From IMG/VR virus record IMGVR_UViG_3300042922_000120, positions 1 to 41,225 of that record: DNA of 41,225 bases, one strand, 5' to 3'. This document shows, piece by piece, positions 34,872 through 41,225 of the stretch. Source of the DNA: a virus. Within the stretch, counting starts at the first letter, position 1; each line of letters starts with the position of its first letter. The notes beneath the pieces were generated by a model. The model had not been told where the DNA came from. It saw only the letters and a list, made by a program, of their open reading frames with translations, and made no database searches. A program made the translations under genes and the position numbers.

Positions 34872-36538
34872 ACGACGAAACCGAAAGCGACCTCCTCTTC
34901 AAGGGGCCATGCGACAAGTGTGGCTCCTCCGATGCTCGGGCAACCTACAGCGACGGGCACACCTTCTGCTTCGCCTGCCCCGAGGAAGACGCATACGTGA
35001 AAGGCGACGGCTCGGTCAGTGAGGACCGCAGGCCGACCGTCAAGAGGGACGAGAAGTTCCTCGAAGGAAAGTACACCGCGCTCACCGTGCGGAAGATCAG
35101 CGAACGCACCTGTCGCAAGTTCTCCTACCGGCTCGCCAAGGAGTTCGGTGAGACAGTTCAGGTGGCCGACATCTTCTCCCAGGACGGAACCGAACTGGTA
35201 GCCCAGAAGGTTCGGCCTCGGGACAAGGACAAGATCCACACCATCGGCAAGCTCAAGGATGGTGGTCTCTTCGGTCAGCAAGCATGGCGCGACAAGGGCA
35301 AGATGGTCGTGATCACCGAGGGTGAGATCGACGCGATGTCCGTGGCCGAAGTGCAGGACTGTAAGTGGCCGGTCGTCTCGGTTCCCAATGGTGCCGCTGG
35401 TGCCAAGAAGGCAATCGCCCGGTCGATGCAATGGCTGCTCGGCTTCGACACCATCGTGCTCATGTTCGACATGGACGAGGATGGCCAGAACGCGGTGCAG
35501 GAATGTGCCCCGCTGTTCCCCATCGGTCGCGCCAAGATCGCGAAACTAGAAGGACACAAGGATGCCAGCGAAGCACTGCTCGCGGGAGACGGACGCCTCA
35601 TCATCGACGCCATCTGGGGAGCACGAGAGTATCGCCCCGATGGAGTTCTACGGATCTCGGACGTTAAGGCCAGAGCCCTTGCTGATCCTGTCATCGGATA
35701 CCCATGGTTCGACGAGCGCCTCACCGCGTTCACCTATGGACGACGGGTCGGTGTCTATTGCCTTGGCGCGGGCACAGGTGTTGGCAAGACTGACTTCCTT
35801 GTTCAGCAAGTCCAGTTCGACGTCGACGTTCTTGGGGAGAAGGTTGGACTGTTCTTCCTTGAGCAGCCCCCCGACGAAACCCTCCTCCGGGTCGCCGGAA
35901 AGTTCTCAGGCAAATCCTTCCACGTCCCAGACGGATCGTGGGATAAGGCCGAACTCGTTGCCGCCCTTGATCGCCTTGAGACGGACGACCGGATCCTCTT
36001 CTACGACTCCTTCGGTTCCACCGAGTGGGACACCGTAAGCACGACGATCCGATACCTCGCCCACAGCGAAGGCATCAAGCTGTTCTATGTGGACAACCTG
36101 ACCGCCCTGGCTGCTGCCTCCGATCTCTCCGAGAAGGAAGCACTCGAAGACATGATGGAGAAGATCGCGGTCCTCGCAAAGGAACTCGGGGTCATCATCC
36201 ATCTCGTGTCCCACCTGTCGACCCCCGAGGGCAAGTCCCACGAGGAAGGCGGGCGGGTCATGATCAAACACTTCAAGGGATCTCGTGCCATCGGCTTCTG
36301 GTGCAACTTCATGTTCGGCATGGAGCGTGACCAACAGAACGAGGATCGAGAGATCGCCACCCTCACCACCTTCCGCATCCTCAAGGATCGTCTCTCGGGG
36401 CGCTCCACGGGCAAGGTGATCCACTTCGGGTACGACAGCAGCTCGTCCCGTCTCATCGCCGCTGACGCCCCGCCTGAGGGCCAGAAGCACGGCTTCAAGA
36501 ACCAATCCACAGACATCGACGACGACGTTCCGTTTTAA
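34868..36538 (+). CDS. bifunctional primase-helicase (T7 gp4), 556 aa
   Basis: Makes primers and unwinds DNA at the fork. Zinc-binding domain with Cys15, Cys18, Cys34 and Cys37; TOPRIM with VVITEGEIDAMS and VLMFDMDEDG; helicase with Walker A GAGTGVGKTD (Lys307) and later LVSHLSTP and a TFRILKDRLSGRSTG motif. The C-terminus is acidic and ends in aromatic Phe (DIDDDVPF), as T7 gp4 uses to bind its polymerase. Length matches T7 gp4A (566 aa). GTG 34868 start. Confidence 0.97.
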   Translation: MNDETESDLLFKGPCDKCGSSDARATYSDGHTFCFACPEEDAYVKGDGSVSEDRRPTVKRDEKFLEGKYTALTVRKISERTCRKFSYRLAKEFGETVQVADIFSQDGTELVAQKVRPRDKDKIHTIGKLKDGGLFGQQAWRDKGKMVVITEGEIDAMSVAEVQDCKWPVVSVPNGAAGAKKAIARSMQWLLGFDTIVLMFDMDEDGQNAVQECAPLFPIGRAKIAKLEGHKDASEALLAGDGRLIIDAIWGAREYRPDGVLRISDVKARALADPVIGYPWFDERLTAFTYGRRVGVYCLGAGTGVGKTDFLVQQVQFDVDVLGEKVGLFFLEQPPDETLLRVAGKFSGKSFHVPDGSWDKAELVAALDRLETDDRILFYDSFGSTEWDTVSTTIRYLAHSEGIKLFYVDNLTALAAASDLSEKEALEDMMEKIAVLAKELGVIIHLVSHLSTPEGKSHEEGGRVMIKHFKGSRAIGFWCNFMFGMERDQQNEDREIATLTTFRILKDRLSGRSTGKVIHFGYDSSSSRLIAADAPPEGQKHGFKNQSTDIDDDVPF

Positions 36539-36544
36539 CACAAC

Positions 36545-36562
36545 GTTCCCATAAGTGGGACT
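36545..36562. promoter_or_regulatory. operator/stoperator motif copy
   Basis: GTTCCCATAAGTGGGACT, both arms present around a different centre (TAAG), six bases after the primase-helicase stop. Confidence 0.55.
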
Positions 36563-36575
36563 GAGGAGACACTAC

Positions 36576-36833
36576 ATGCGCGAAACATCGCTCGACGCTT
36601 ACGCAAGCGTCCGCCCCTCGCTGCCTGCAAAGGAAGCGCGGTTCCTCCAACTCATCCGCTGGTCTGAGGACTACGGCTACACGCTCAGTGAGCTGGCCTT
36701 CACCACTGGTGTCCTCCTTCAGTCCGCCTGCGGTACTCGTCTCGCCCTCGAAAAGAAGGGTCTGATCAAGGACAGCGGCAAGCGCCGGAAGACACCCACG
36801 GGTCGCAACGCAATCGTGTGGGTGGCGGCATGA
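36576..36833 (+). CDS. winged-helix-like protein, 85 aa
   Basis: ATG 36576 preceded by GAGGAGA. LQLIRWSEDYGYTLSELAFTTGVLLQSACGTRLALEKKGLI is helix-turn-helix-like, followed by a basic wing KRRKTPTGRNAIVWVAA. Same layout as the protein at 34116, suggesting distant paralogues on either side of the primase-helicase. Stop overlaps the next ATG. Confidence 0.65.
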   Translation: MRETSLDAYASVRPSLPAKEARFLQLIRWSEDYGYTLSELAFTTGVLLQSACGTRLALEKKGLIKDSGKRRKTPTGRNAIVWVAA

Positions 36834-37201
36834 CCAAGAAGAGAGAACCCTTCGAGGTGAAGGTCGTCGACAGGCAAAACCACAAGCGCACCCTCGGTTA
36901 CATGCGAGGGCTGGACCGCCGTCAAATGATGGGACGGTCGTGGTCGTTTCCGGTCATGGCGATGTCATGCGCCTACTGGGATCCGAAGGCGGCAGAGGTG
37001 CCCATCGACATCCGCGAGGTACGCTTCGACATCGACGTGGAGAATGAGGAACGAGACAACGGCTGGACCCGCATCTCCCGCTTCATCTTCACCACCAACC
37101 AACCTCTGTCCGACCTCGTCAAGCTCCGCGACTTCCGTCTGGAGAGCGAGGACTGGAGACAGCAGATGGAACGCTTTGAACGCAGCCGCTACGGCTACTG
37201 A
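36830..37201 (+). CDS. hypothetical protein, 123 aa
   Basis: ATG 36830, overlapping the previous stop; the longer frame from 36818 adds only four residues. Mixed alpha/beta (DIREVRFDIDVENEERDNGWTRISRFIFTTNQPLSDLVKLRDFRLESEDWRQQMERF). No family recognised. It lies directly upstream of the DNA polymerase gene in the replication unit. Confidence 0.65.
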   Translation: MTKKREPFEVKVVDRQNHKRTLGYMRGLDRRQMMGRSWSFPVMAMSCAYWDPKAAEVPIDIREVRFDIDVENEERDNGWTRISRFIFTTNQPLSDLVKLRDFRLESEDWRQQMERFERSRYGY

Positions 37202-37212
37202 TTTAACCGGAG

Positions 37213-37230
37213 GTTCCCACAACTGGGAGC
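37213..37230 (+). promoter_or_regulatory. operator/stoperator motif copy
   Basis: GTTCCCACAACTGGGAGC, both arms present, about 11 bases after a stop and 28 bases before the DNA polymerase start. Confidence 0.6.
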
Positions 37231-37258
37231 CTCCCCAGCCATTCTAAGGGAAGGCGCA

Positions 37259-39127
37259 TTGAAACTAATCTTCGACATTGAAACGAACGGCCTCCTCGAA
37301 GAGGTCTCTACCCTCCACATGATCGGCCTCCGTGACGTGGACACCGGCCAGAACTTCATGGCCACGGACTTTCCATGGGAGCCGATGGACGGCGTCCAGC
37401 ACATCCCCCTGTCGCGCGGGCTCGATCTGCTTGCACAGGCTGACTTGCTGATCGGACACAACATTATCGGGTACGACATCCCGGTCCTCCGCAAGCTCTA
37501 CCCGCACGTCGCCTACAAGGCACAGATCCGCGACACGATCATCATGTCCCGCGTCGTGTGGCCGAAGGACGATCTCCGCGACAAAGATTTCAAGCTGTTC
37601 AAGAAGGACAAGATCCCCGGCAAGATGATCGGGGCGTACTCGCTACAGGCCTTCGGCTACCGCCTCCTCGAATACAAGGGAGACTACAGCGGCAAGTGGG
37701 AGACCTGTAACCAAGAGATGGTGGACTACTGCGTCCAAGACATCGAGGTCACCGCGAAACTCTGGGACCGCCTTGCGAAGGAGAACTGGTCCGAAGACAG
37801 CTACGAGCTGGAGACAGAGGTCGCCAAGATCATCTTCCGTCAGGAGCAGCACGGCTTCCTCTTCGACGAGAAGAAGTGTGACGCACTGGTCGGGAAGCTC
37901 GAAGGCCGCAAGTACGAGCTGGAGCAGCAACTCAAGACCGCCTTCCCGGCATGGGAGGTTCACACCACGAAGGTCGCTGGGGCCAACAACAAGACCCTCG
38001 GTCGCATCAAGGGTCAGCCCTACACGACCACCAAGATTGTCGAGTTCAATCCCGGCTCCCGCCTGCACATCGCGGGACGTCTCAACGCGAAGTACGGATG
38101 GACACCCACCGAGTACACCCCGGATGGAAAGCCGAAGGTGGACGACGAGGTGCTCGGCCTCCTGCCGTATCCCGAAGCGAAGATCCTCGCTGAGTACTTC
38201 GTGGTCACCAAGCGGCTCGGCCAAGCAGGCACGGGCAAGGAGGCTTGGAAGAAGGCCGTACGCAAGGACGGACGCATCCACGGTAGGGTAACCACCAACG
38301 GAGCCGTCACGGGCCGTATGACCCACTCTGGCCCGAACATGGCACAGGTTCCCGGCAACGGTGCGCCTTACGGTCATGAGTGCCGCGAGCTGTTCACGGT
38401 TCCGAAGGGCAAGGTGCTCGTTGGCGCTGACGCTGCCGCGCTGGAGCTACGCTGCCTCGCTGGCTACATGGCGATCTACGACAACGCCGCGTACGTGAAG
38501 ACGGTCCTCGAAGGAAAGTCCGAAGACCAGACAGACATCCACAACGTCAACGCTCGGGCTCTGGGCTGCACACGCGCTCAGGCCAAGGTGTGGTTCTACG
38601 CCTTCATCTACGGTGCCGGTGACGCGAAGCTCGGTACGATCCTCGAAGCGCCTGCGGGCAAAGAGATCGCCTACGGACGTCAGTCGCGGGCTCGGTTCCT
38701 CAAGAACCTCCCAGCGCTCGGCAAGATCACCAAGAAGGTCAAGGACCGCGTCGAAGGCAAGGCCACGAAGAAGGACGGTTCGCCGCTCCCTCGTTGGCTC
38801 AAGGGTCTCGACGGTCGCCGCCTGTCGTGCCGCTCATCTCACTCGGCATTTAACACGCTCCTGCAATCCGCAGGGGCAGTCCTCATGAAGCAAGCATTGG
38901 TCATCCTCGACGCACGTCTGCAAGACGCGGGTCTCATCCCCGGCGTCCACTACGAGTTCGTCGGAAACATCCACGACGAGTGGCAGATCGAGGTCGACGA
39001 AGACAAAGGAGAGTTCGTTGGCAAGACCGCGAAAGAAAGCATCAAACTCGCGGGCGAACACTTCAAGTTCGGATGCCCGCTCGACGGCGACTACAAGGTC
39101 GGCAAGACCTGGGCCGACACCCACTGA
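37259..39127 (+). CDS. DNA polymerase with 3'-5' exonuclease (T7 gp5, family A), 622 aa
   Basis: Exonuclease motifs FDIETNG (Asp6, Glu8), GHNIIGYDIPVL and VQDIEVTAKLW (Asp161). Polymerase motif A GADAAALELRC (Asp391), motif B RAQAKVWFYAFIYGAGDAKLG, and motif C NIHDEWQIEV (Asp573). The stretch between the exonuclease and motif A is about 71 residues shorter than in T7 (704 aa), near the size of the thioredoxin-binding insert. The TTG start at 37259 follows AAGGGAAGG. The 3' end overlaps another gene by 110 bases. Confidence 0.96.
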   Translation: MKLIFDIETNGLLEEVSTLHMIGLRDVDTGQNFMATDFPWEPMDGVQHIPLSRGLDLLAQADLLIGHNIIGYDIPVLRKLYPHVAYKAQIRDTIIMSRVVWPKDDLRDKDFKLFKKDKIPGKMIGAYSLQAFGYRLLEYKGDYSGKWETCNQEMVDYCVQDIEVTAKLWDRLAKENWSEDSYELETEVAKIIFRQEQHGFLFDEKKCDALVGKLEGRKYELEQQLKTAFPAWEVHTTKVAGANNKTLGRIKGQPYTTTKIVEFNPGSRLHIAGRLNAKYGWTPTEYTPDGKPKVDDEVLGLLPYPEAKILAEYFVVTKRLGQAGTGKEAWKKAVRKDGRIHGRVTTNGAVTGRMTHSGPNMAQVPGNGAPYGHECRELFTVPKGKVLVGADAAALELRCLAGYMAIYDNAAYVKTVLEGKSEDQTDIHNVNARALGCTRAQAKVWFYAFIYGAGDAKLGTILEAPAGKEIAYGRQSRARFLKNLPALGKITKKVKDRVEGKATKKDGSPLPRWLKGLDGRRLSCRSSHSAFNTLLQSAGAVLMKQALVILDARLQDAGLIPGVHYEFVGNIHDEWQIEVDEDKGEFVGKTAKESIKLAGEHFKFGCPLDGDYKVGKTWADTH

Positions 39128-39332
39128 CGCTGTTCCGACAGACGTCCTTACGGCCTGCTGGTTCAACCCGCCGTCCGTGAAGGGAGACATACCGAGGGCG
39201 TACGCAGCCGAGTTCGCTGCTGCGGCGTCCCTTGGCCTCATCACAACACGCACCGGACGTATGAACTTCGGCCACCGCTGGCTGATCACGGCGAAAGGTA
39301 TCGAGACCATCAGGAGCCGCCATGGTCGATGA
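39018..39332 (+). CDS. winged-helix-like protein overlapping DNA polymerase 3' end, 104 aa
   Basis: TTG 39018 has an excellent AAAGGAGAG (39005-39013) before it, all inside the polymerase gene in another frame; overlap 110 bases. The N-terminal 40 residues are basic and Ser/Thr-rich. The C-terminus (RAYAAEFAAAASLGLITTRTGRMNFGHRWLITAKGIETIRS) looks like a recognition helix and wing. A shorter protein from GTG 39177 is the alternative. Confidence 0.55.
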   Translation: MARPRKKASNSRANTSSSDARSTATTRSARPGPTPTDAVPTDVLTACWFNPPSVKGDIPRAYAAEFAAAASLGLITTRTGRMNFGHRWLITAKGIETIRSRHGR

Positions 39333-39525
39333 CGACGACTGGGGGCCAACGTGGCGCTCAGACATCGCAGTCCACGGATACAAGACGAAGCAGCCTATCG
39401 GCTTCCTCTGGGAACTCCACGCCCACAACGAGTGGAAGCGCAGGAACCCACCCAAGACGAAAACCAAGCGATCCCCAACACCAATGACGGACCTCTTCAC
39501 GAGGCTCCAGAAAGAATCGAAATGA
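39322..39525 (+). CDS. hypothetical protein, 67 aa
   Basis: ATG 39322, overlapping the previous stop; MVDDDDWGPTWRSDIAVHGYKTKQPIGFLWELHAHNEWKRRNPP with a basic tail and FTRLQKESK at the end. Stop overlaps the next ATG (ATGA). The couplings support it; no family recognised. Confidence 0.55.
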   Translation: MVDDDDWGPTWRSDIAVHGYKTKQPIGFLWELHAHNEWKRRNPPKTKTKRSPTPMTDLFTRLQKESK

Positions 39526-39755
39526 GCAAGCAAGAACCGCTGGTGTTCGTGCAGGCCCCCGAGAAGGTGGTCTCCAACGGCTTCCTCCAGCACGACCTGA
39601 CGACATGCTCCGCACTGCTCGTCTTCCGTCCCGGATCCAACATCATCGAGACACTCAAGGTGGCCCTCGCGTTCTTCAGTGAGACCATCGTCGAGATGGC
39701 TGTGCAGGACATCGCGGAGGAAGCAGCAGGCCTCACCAACAGGAAGCTCAACTGA
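39522..39755 (+). CDS. hypothetical protein, 77 aa
   Basis: ATG 39522 is coupled to the previous stop; the much longer frame from 39351 overlaps that gene and is not used. Sequence has a beta-like first half (EPLVFVQAPEKVVSNGFLQHDLTTCSALLVFRPG) and a helical second half (IETLKVALAFFSETIVEMAVQDIAEEAAGL). TGATG links it to the next gene. Confidence 0.55.
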   Translation: MSKQEPLVFVQAPEKVVSNGFLQHDLTTCSALLVFRPGSNIIETLKVALAFFSETIVEMAVQDIAEEAAGLTNRKLN

Positions 39756-39931
39756 TGAGGGAGCTATCCGTAATCTTCTTGGCGATACTCGCCATTGGGT
39801 TCTCCTGCTTCATGATCGCGGAGAACCACGCTCGGCAGCACACCGCCAAACCGACGCCGTCCTACTGCTTCTCCAACAAGGTCGGGCTCGGATACCCATG
39901 CCGCTACATCAAGCACACGGCCAATGTCTAG
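39755..39931 (+). CDS. small membrane-anchored or exported protein, 58 aa
   Basis: ATG 39755, TAG 39929-39931. MRELSVIFLAILAIGFSCFMIA is a membrane helix or signal peptide, followed by a soluble tail with two cysteines (PSYCFSNKVGLGYPCRYIKH) that could form a disulfide outside the cytoplasm. It overlaps the exonuclease start by eight bases. A spanin-like role is possible but unproved. Confidence 0.5.
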   Translation: MRELSVIFLAILAIGFSCFMIAENHARQHTAKPTPSYCFSNKVGLGYPCRYIKHTANV

Positions 39932-40694
39932 GCGCACTCTCCTCATCGACGCCGACGTCGTAGCGTACGAGTCCGCGTTCTCCTGTGAGAAGGCCTTCGA
40001 GTTTGAGCCGGGATACTGGACGTGGCAAGTCGAGTTCGACGAGGTTCTCACGGCGTTCGATGCCGAAGTCGAGCGTATGATGGAGACCCTCAAGGCGAGC
40101 GACTTCAAGCTCTGCCTCACGGACTCTGACGGTAACTTCCGCCTCGGCATCCACCGCGACTACAAGGGTGGCCGCAAGAGCGTCCGTAAGCCCATCGTCC
40201 TCAAGCACCTCAAGCAGTTTCTCATCGACGAGCGTCAGGCATTCTTCAAGCCAGGTCTCGAAGGCGACGACTGCATGGGGATCCTCGCCACGCACCCGAA
40301 GCTCATCCCCGGAGAGAAGGTCATCGTGTCCATCGACAAGGACATGAAGACGATCCCCGGATTGTTCGTCAGGTGGGGCGCGAAGGAAGAGGCCGGGATC
40401 GTTGAGATCAGCGAGAACCAAGCCGCCTACTTCCACATGACGCAGACCCTCACGGGCGACGTCACGGATGGCTACAAGGGTCTCCCCGGATGCGGCCCAA
40501 AGAAGGCTGAAGCGATCCTCGCTGGCGACTTCAACAGCCCTGACGAGTTGTGGCCCTTGGTCCGCGCTGCGTACGAGAAGGCCGGTCTCACTGAAGACGA
40601 CGCGATCATCCAAGCCCGCATGGCGAAGATCCTCGACGCCGCTCACTACGACTTCAAGAAACAGGAACCCATCCTTTGGAACCCTCCGTCGTAA
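39924..40694 (+). CDS. 5'-3' exonuclease (T7 gp6-like), 256 aa
   Basis: Removes RNA primers and degrades host DNA. The FEN-type fold is shown by LLIDADVVAYESAF (first metal site), FRLGIHRDYKGGRK, LEGDDCMGILAT, SIDKDMKTIPGLFVRW and the helical TGDVTDGYKGLPGCGPKKAEAIL (helix-hairpin-helix). Length is a little under T7 gp6 (300 aa). ATG 39924 overlaps the previous gene. Confidence 0.93.
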   Translation: MSRRTLLIDADVVAYESAFSCEKAFEFEPGYWTWQVEFDEVLTAFDAEVERMMETLKASDFKLCLTDSDGNFRLGIHRDYKGGRKSVRKPIVLKHLKQFLIDERQAFFKPGLEGDDCMGILATHPKLIPGEKVIVSIDKDMKTIPGLFVRWGAKEEAGIVEISENQAAYFHMTQTLTGDVTDGYKGLPGCGPKKAEAILAGDFNSPDELWPLVRAAYEKAGLTEDDAIIQARMAKILDAAHYDFKKQEPILWNPPS

Positions 40695-40993
40695 CCTATT
40701 GCGACCTCTGCGACAGGGACGGCACCGAGACTGAACCGTGCGACATCTGCGCGGGGCTCGTGGTTGATCCCCCAATCGTTCGGCAGTCGCGGCTGATGTC
40801 CTTCGTCGAGGCGAACGTGAACCTCCTCGTAGGATCCATCGTCTCGCTCCTCTCCAACGCGATCATCCTCCCACTGGTCCTCGGCGTCATGCCCAGCGCG
40901 GGCCAGTTGGGGCTGATCACCCTCCTTTTCACATTCGTATCGCTGGTCCGTCAGTACGTCATTCGACGCTGGTTCGCCGCGAGAACAGGATAG
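40676..40993 (+). CDS. zinc-ribbon membrane protein (DUF7220-like), 105 aa
   Basis: The N-terminus has CDLCDRDGTETEPCDIC, a four-cysteine zinc-ribbon pattern, followed by SRLMSFVEANVNLLVGSIVSLLSNAIILPLVLGV and a second membrane helix (LGLITLLFTFVSLVRQYVIRRWF). The second part resembles the short DUF7220-type phage membrane proteins; the fused cysteine module is unusual. Start TTG 40676 overlaps the exonuclease; an internal ATG (40797) would omit the cysteines. Confidence 0.65.
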   Translation: MEPSVVTYCDLCDRDGTETEPCDICAGLVVDPPIVRQSRLMSFVEANVNLLVGSIVSLLSNAIILPLVLGVMPSAGQLGLITLLFTFVSLVRQYVIRRWFAARTG

Positions 40994-40995
40994 TC

Positions 40996-41190
40996 ATGTT
41001 CAAAACAACTGGTCACGTCTACGCGCGTAACGACTGGTACTTCGCCGTCCGCGTCCGTCGCTGGAACGGGACCTACCGCAACCTCATCCTCGTCGACTTC
41101 CAGACTCGCCCCAAGTTCGGCGACCGCTGTCTCTACGTAAGCGTTCTGGGACGCGGCAAGGCCTTCTGGACCCCGGCGGTTCTCGCGTGA
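40996..41190 (+). CDS. hypothetical protein, 64 aa (spans the circular joint)
   Basis: MFKTTGHVYARNDWYFAVRVRRWNGTYRNLILVDF and so on; a small beta-rich protein. ATG 40996. Complete here; its 3' end is duplicated at the start of the window because of the contig overlap. Stop overlaps the next GTG (at 41187, equivalent to 89). Confidence 0.65.
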   Translation: MFKTTGHVYARNDWYFAVRVRRWNGTYRNLILVDFQTRPKFGDRCLYVSVLGRGKAFWTPAVLA

Positions 41191-41225
41191 TCTACGCGGA
41201 TCGCCCCGTGATGAAGATGCCTTGG
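41099..41225. repeat. 127-bp terminal duplication (right copy)
   Basis: Identical to bases 1-127. See the left copy: probably the assembly overlap of a circular or terminally redundant genome. Confidence 0.93.

Noticed and set aside
21675-37230. Dispersed motif as CRISPR repeats or intrinsic terminators
   Set aside because: Spacing is irregular (hundreds to thousands of bases), no spacers, no following T tracts, and many copies lack the right arm needed for a hairpin.

Overview
The window is one complete, circularly assembled genome of a temperate T7-like podophage (Autographiviridae-type). All genes lie on the + strand. The first 127 bases are repeated exactly as the last 127 bases, so the unique circle is 41,098 bp and the window starts at an arbitrary point inside a small gene. 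The DNA is GC-rich by eye. The tRNA-Leu(UAA) and the rRNA-leader-like boxA fit a proteobacterial host, perhaps an alphaproteobacterium, but the host cannot be fixed from the sequence.

Layout, read as a circle. (1) 89-1170: end of the DNA-metabolism region (dNMP kinase-like protein) and a phage-RNA-polymerase-type promoter at about 1133-1170. (2) 1181-20545: virion module in strict T7 order: gp7.3-like protein, portal, scaffold, major capsid, tail tubes A and B, internal virion proteins A to D, tail fibre, probable holin, small and large terminase. (3) 20546-21896: about 1.35 kb without convincing genes, holding a right-end phage promoter, CGACCACGCTAGGACG direct repeats, a strong host-type promoter with an operator-like palindrome in its spacer, and a nut-like leader (boxA plus hairpins). 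The physical ends or terminal repeats probably lie here. (4) 21897-24899: early genes (membrane miniprotein, GP88-like cysteine protein, kinase-fold protein, small unknowns). (5) 24900-27535: lysogeny module: control region with a perfect DnaA box, small winged-helix regulator, tyrosine integrase, an RTX protein with a type I secretion-like C-terminus, and a complete tRNA-Leu(UAA) that probably carries attP. (6) 27738-33299: single-subunit RNA polymerase behind its own phage-type promoter, small genes, SSB, endonuclease I, GH19 endolysin. (7) 33340-41190: primase-helicase flanked by two small winged-helix proteins, DNA polymerase, 5'-3' exonuclease and small membrane proteins, returning to the start.

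The main unexpected signal is a family of about 18 copies of an 18-bp sequence close to GWTCCCACNTCTGGGAWC. It is scattered mostly just after stop codons in the early, lysogeny and replication regions, nearly always in one orientation. One copy lies between the -35 and -10 of the strong early promoter, one lies upstream of the small winged-helix gene, and two lie inside the integrase and RNA polymerase genes. I read it as the operator/stoperator system of a repressor that lets a T7-type phage be temperate. With the nut-like leader, the autogenous polymerase promoter and the integrase-RTX-tRNA cassette, it suggests a lysogeny switch built around a phage-encoded RNA polymerase. This is inference and needs binding and transcription data.
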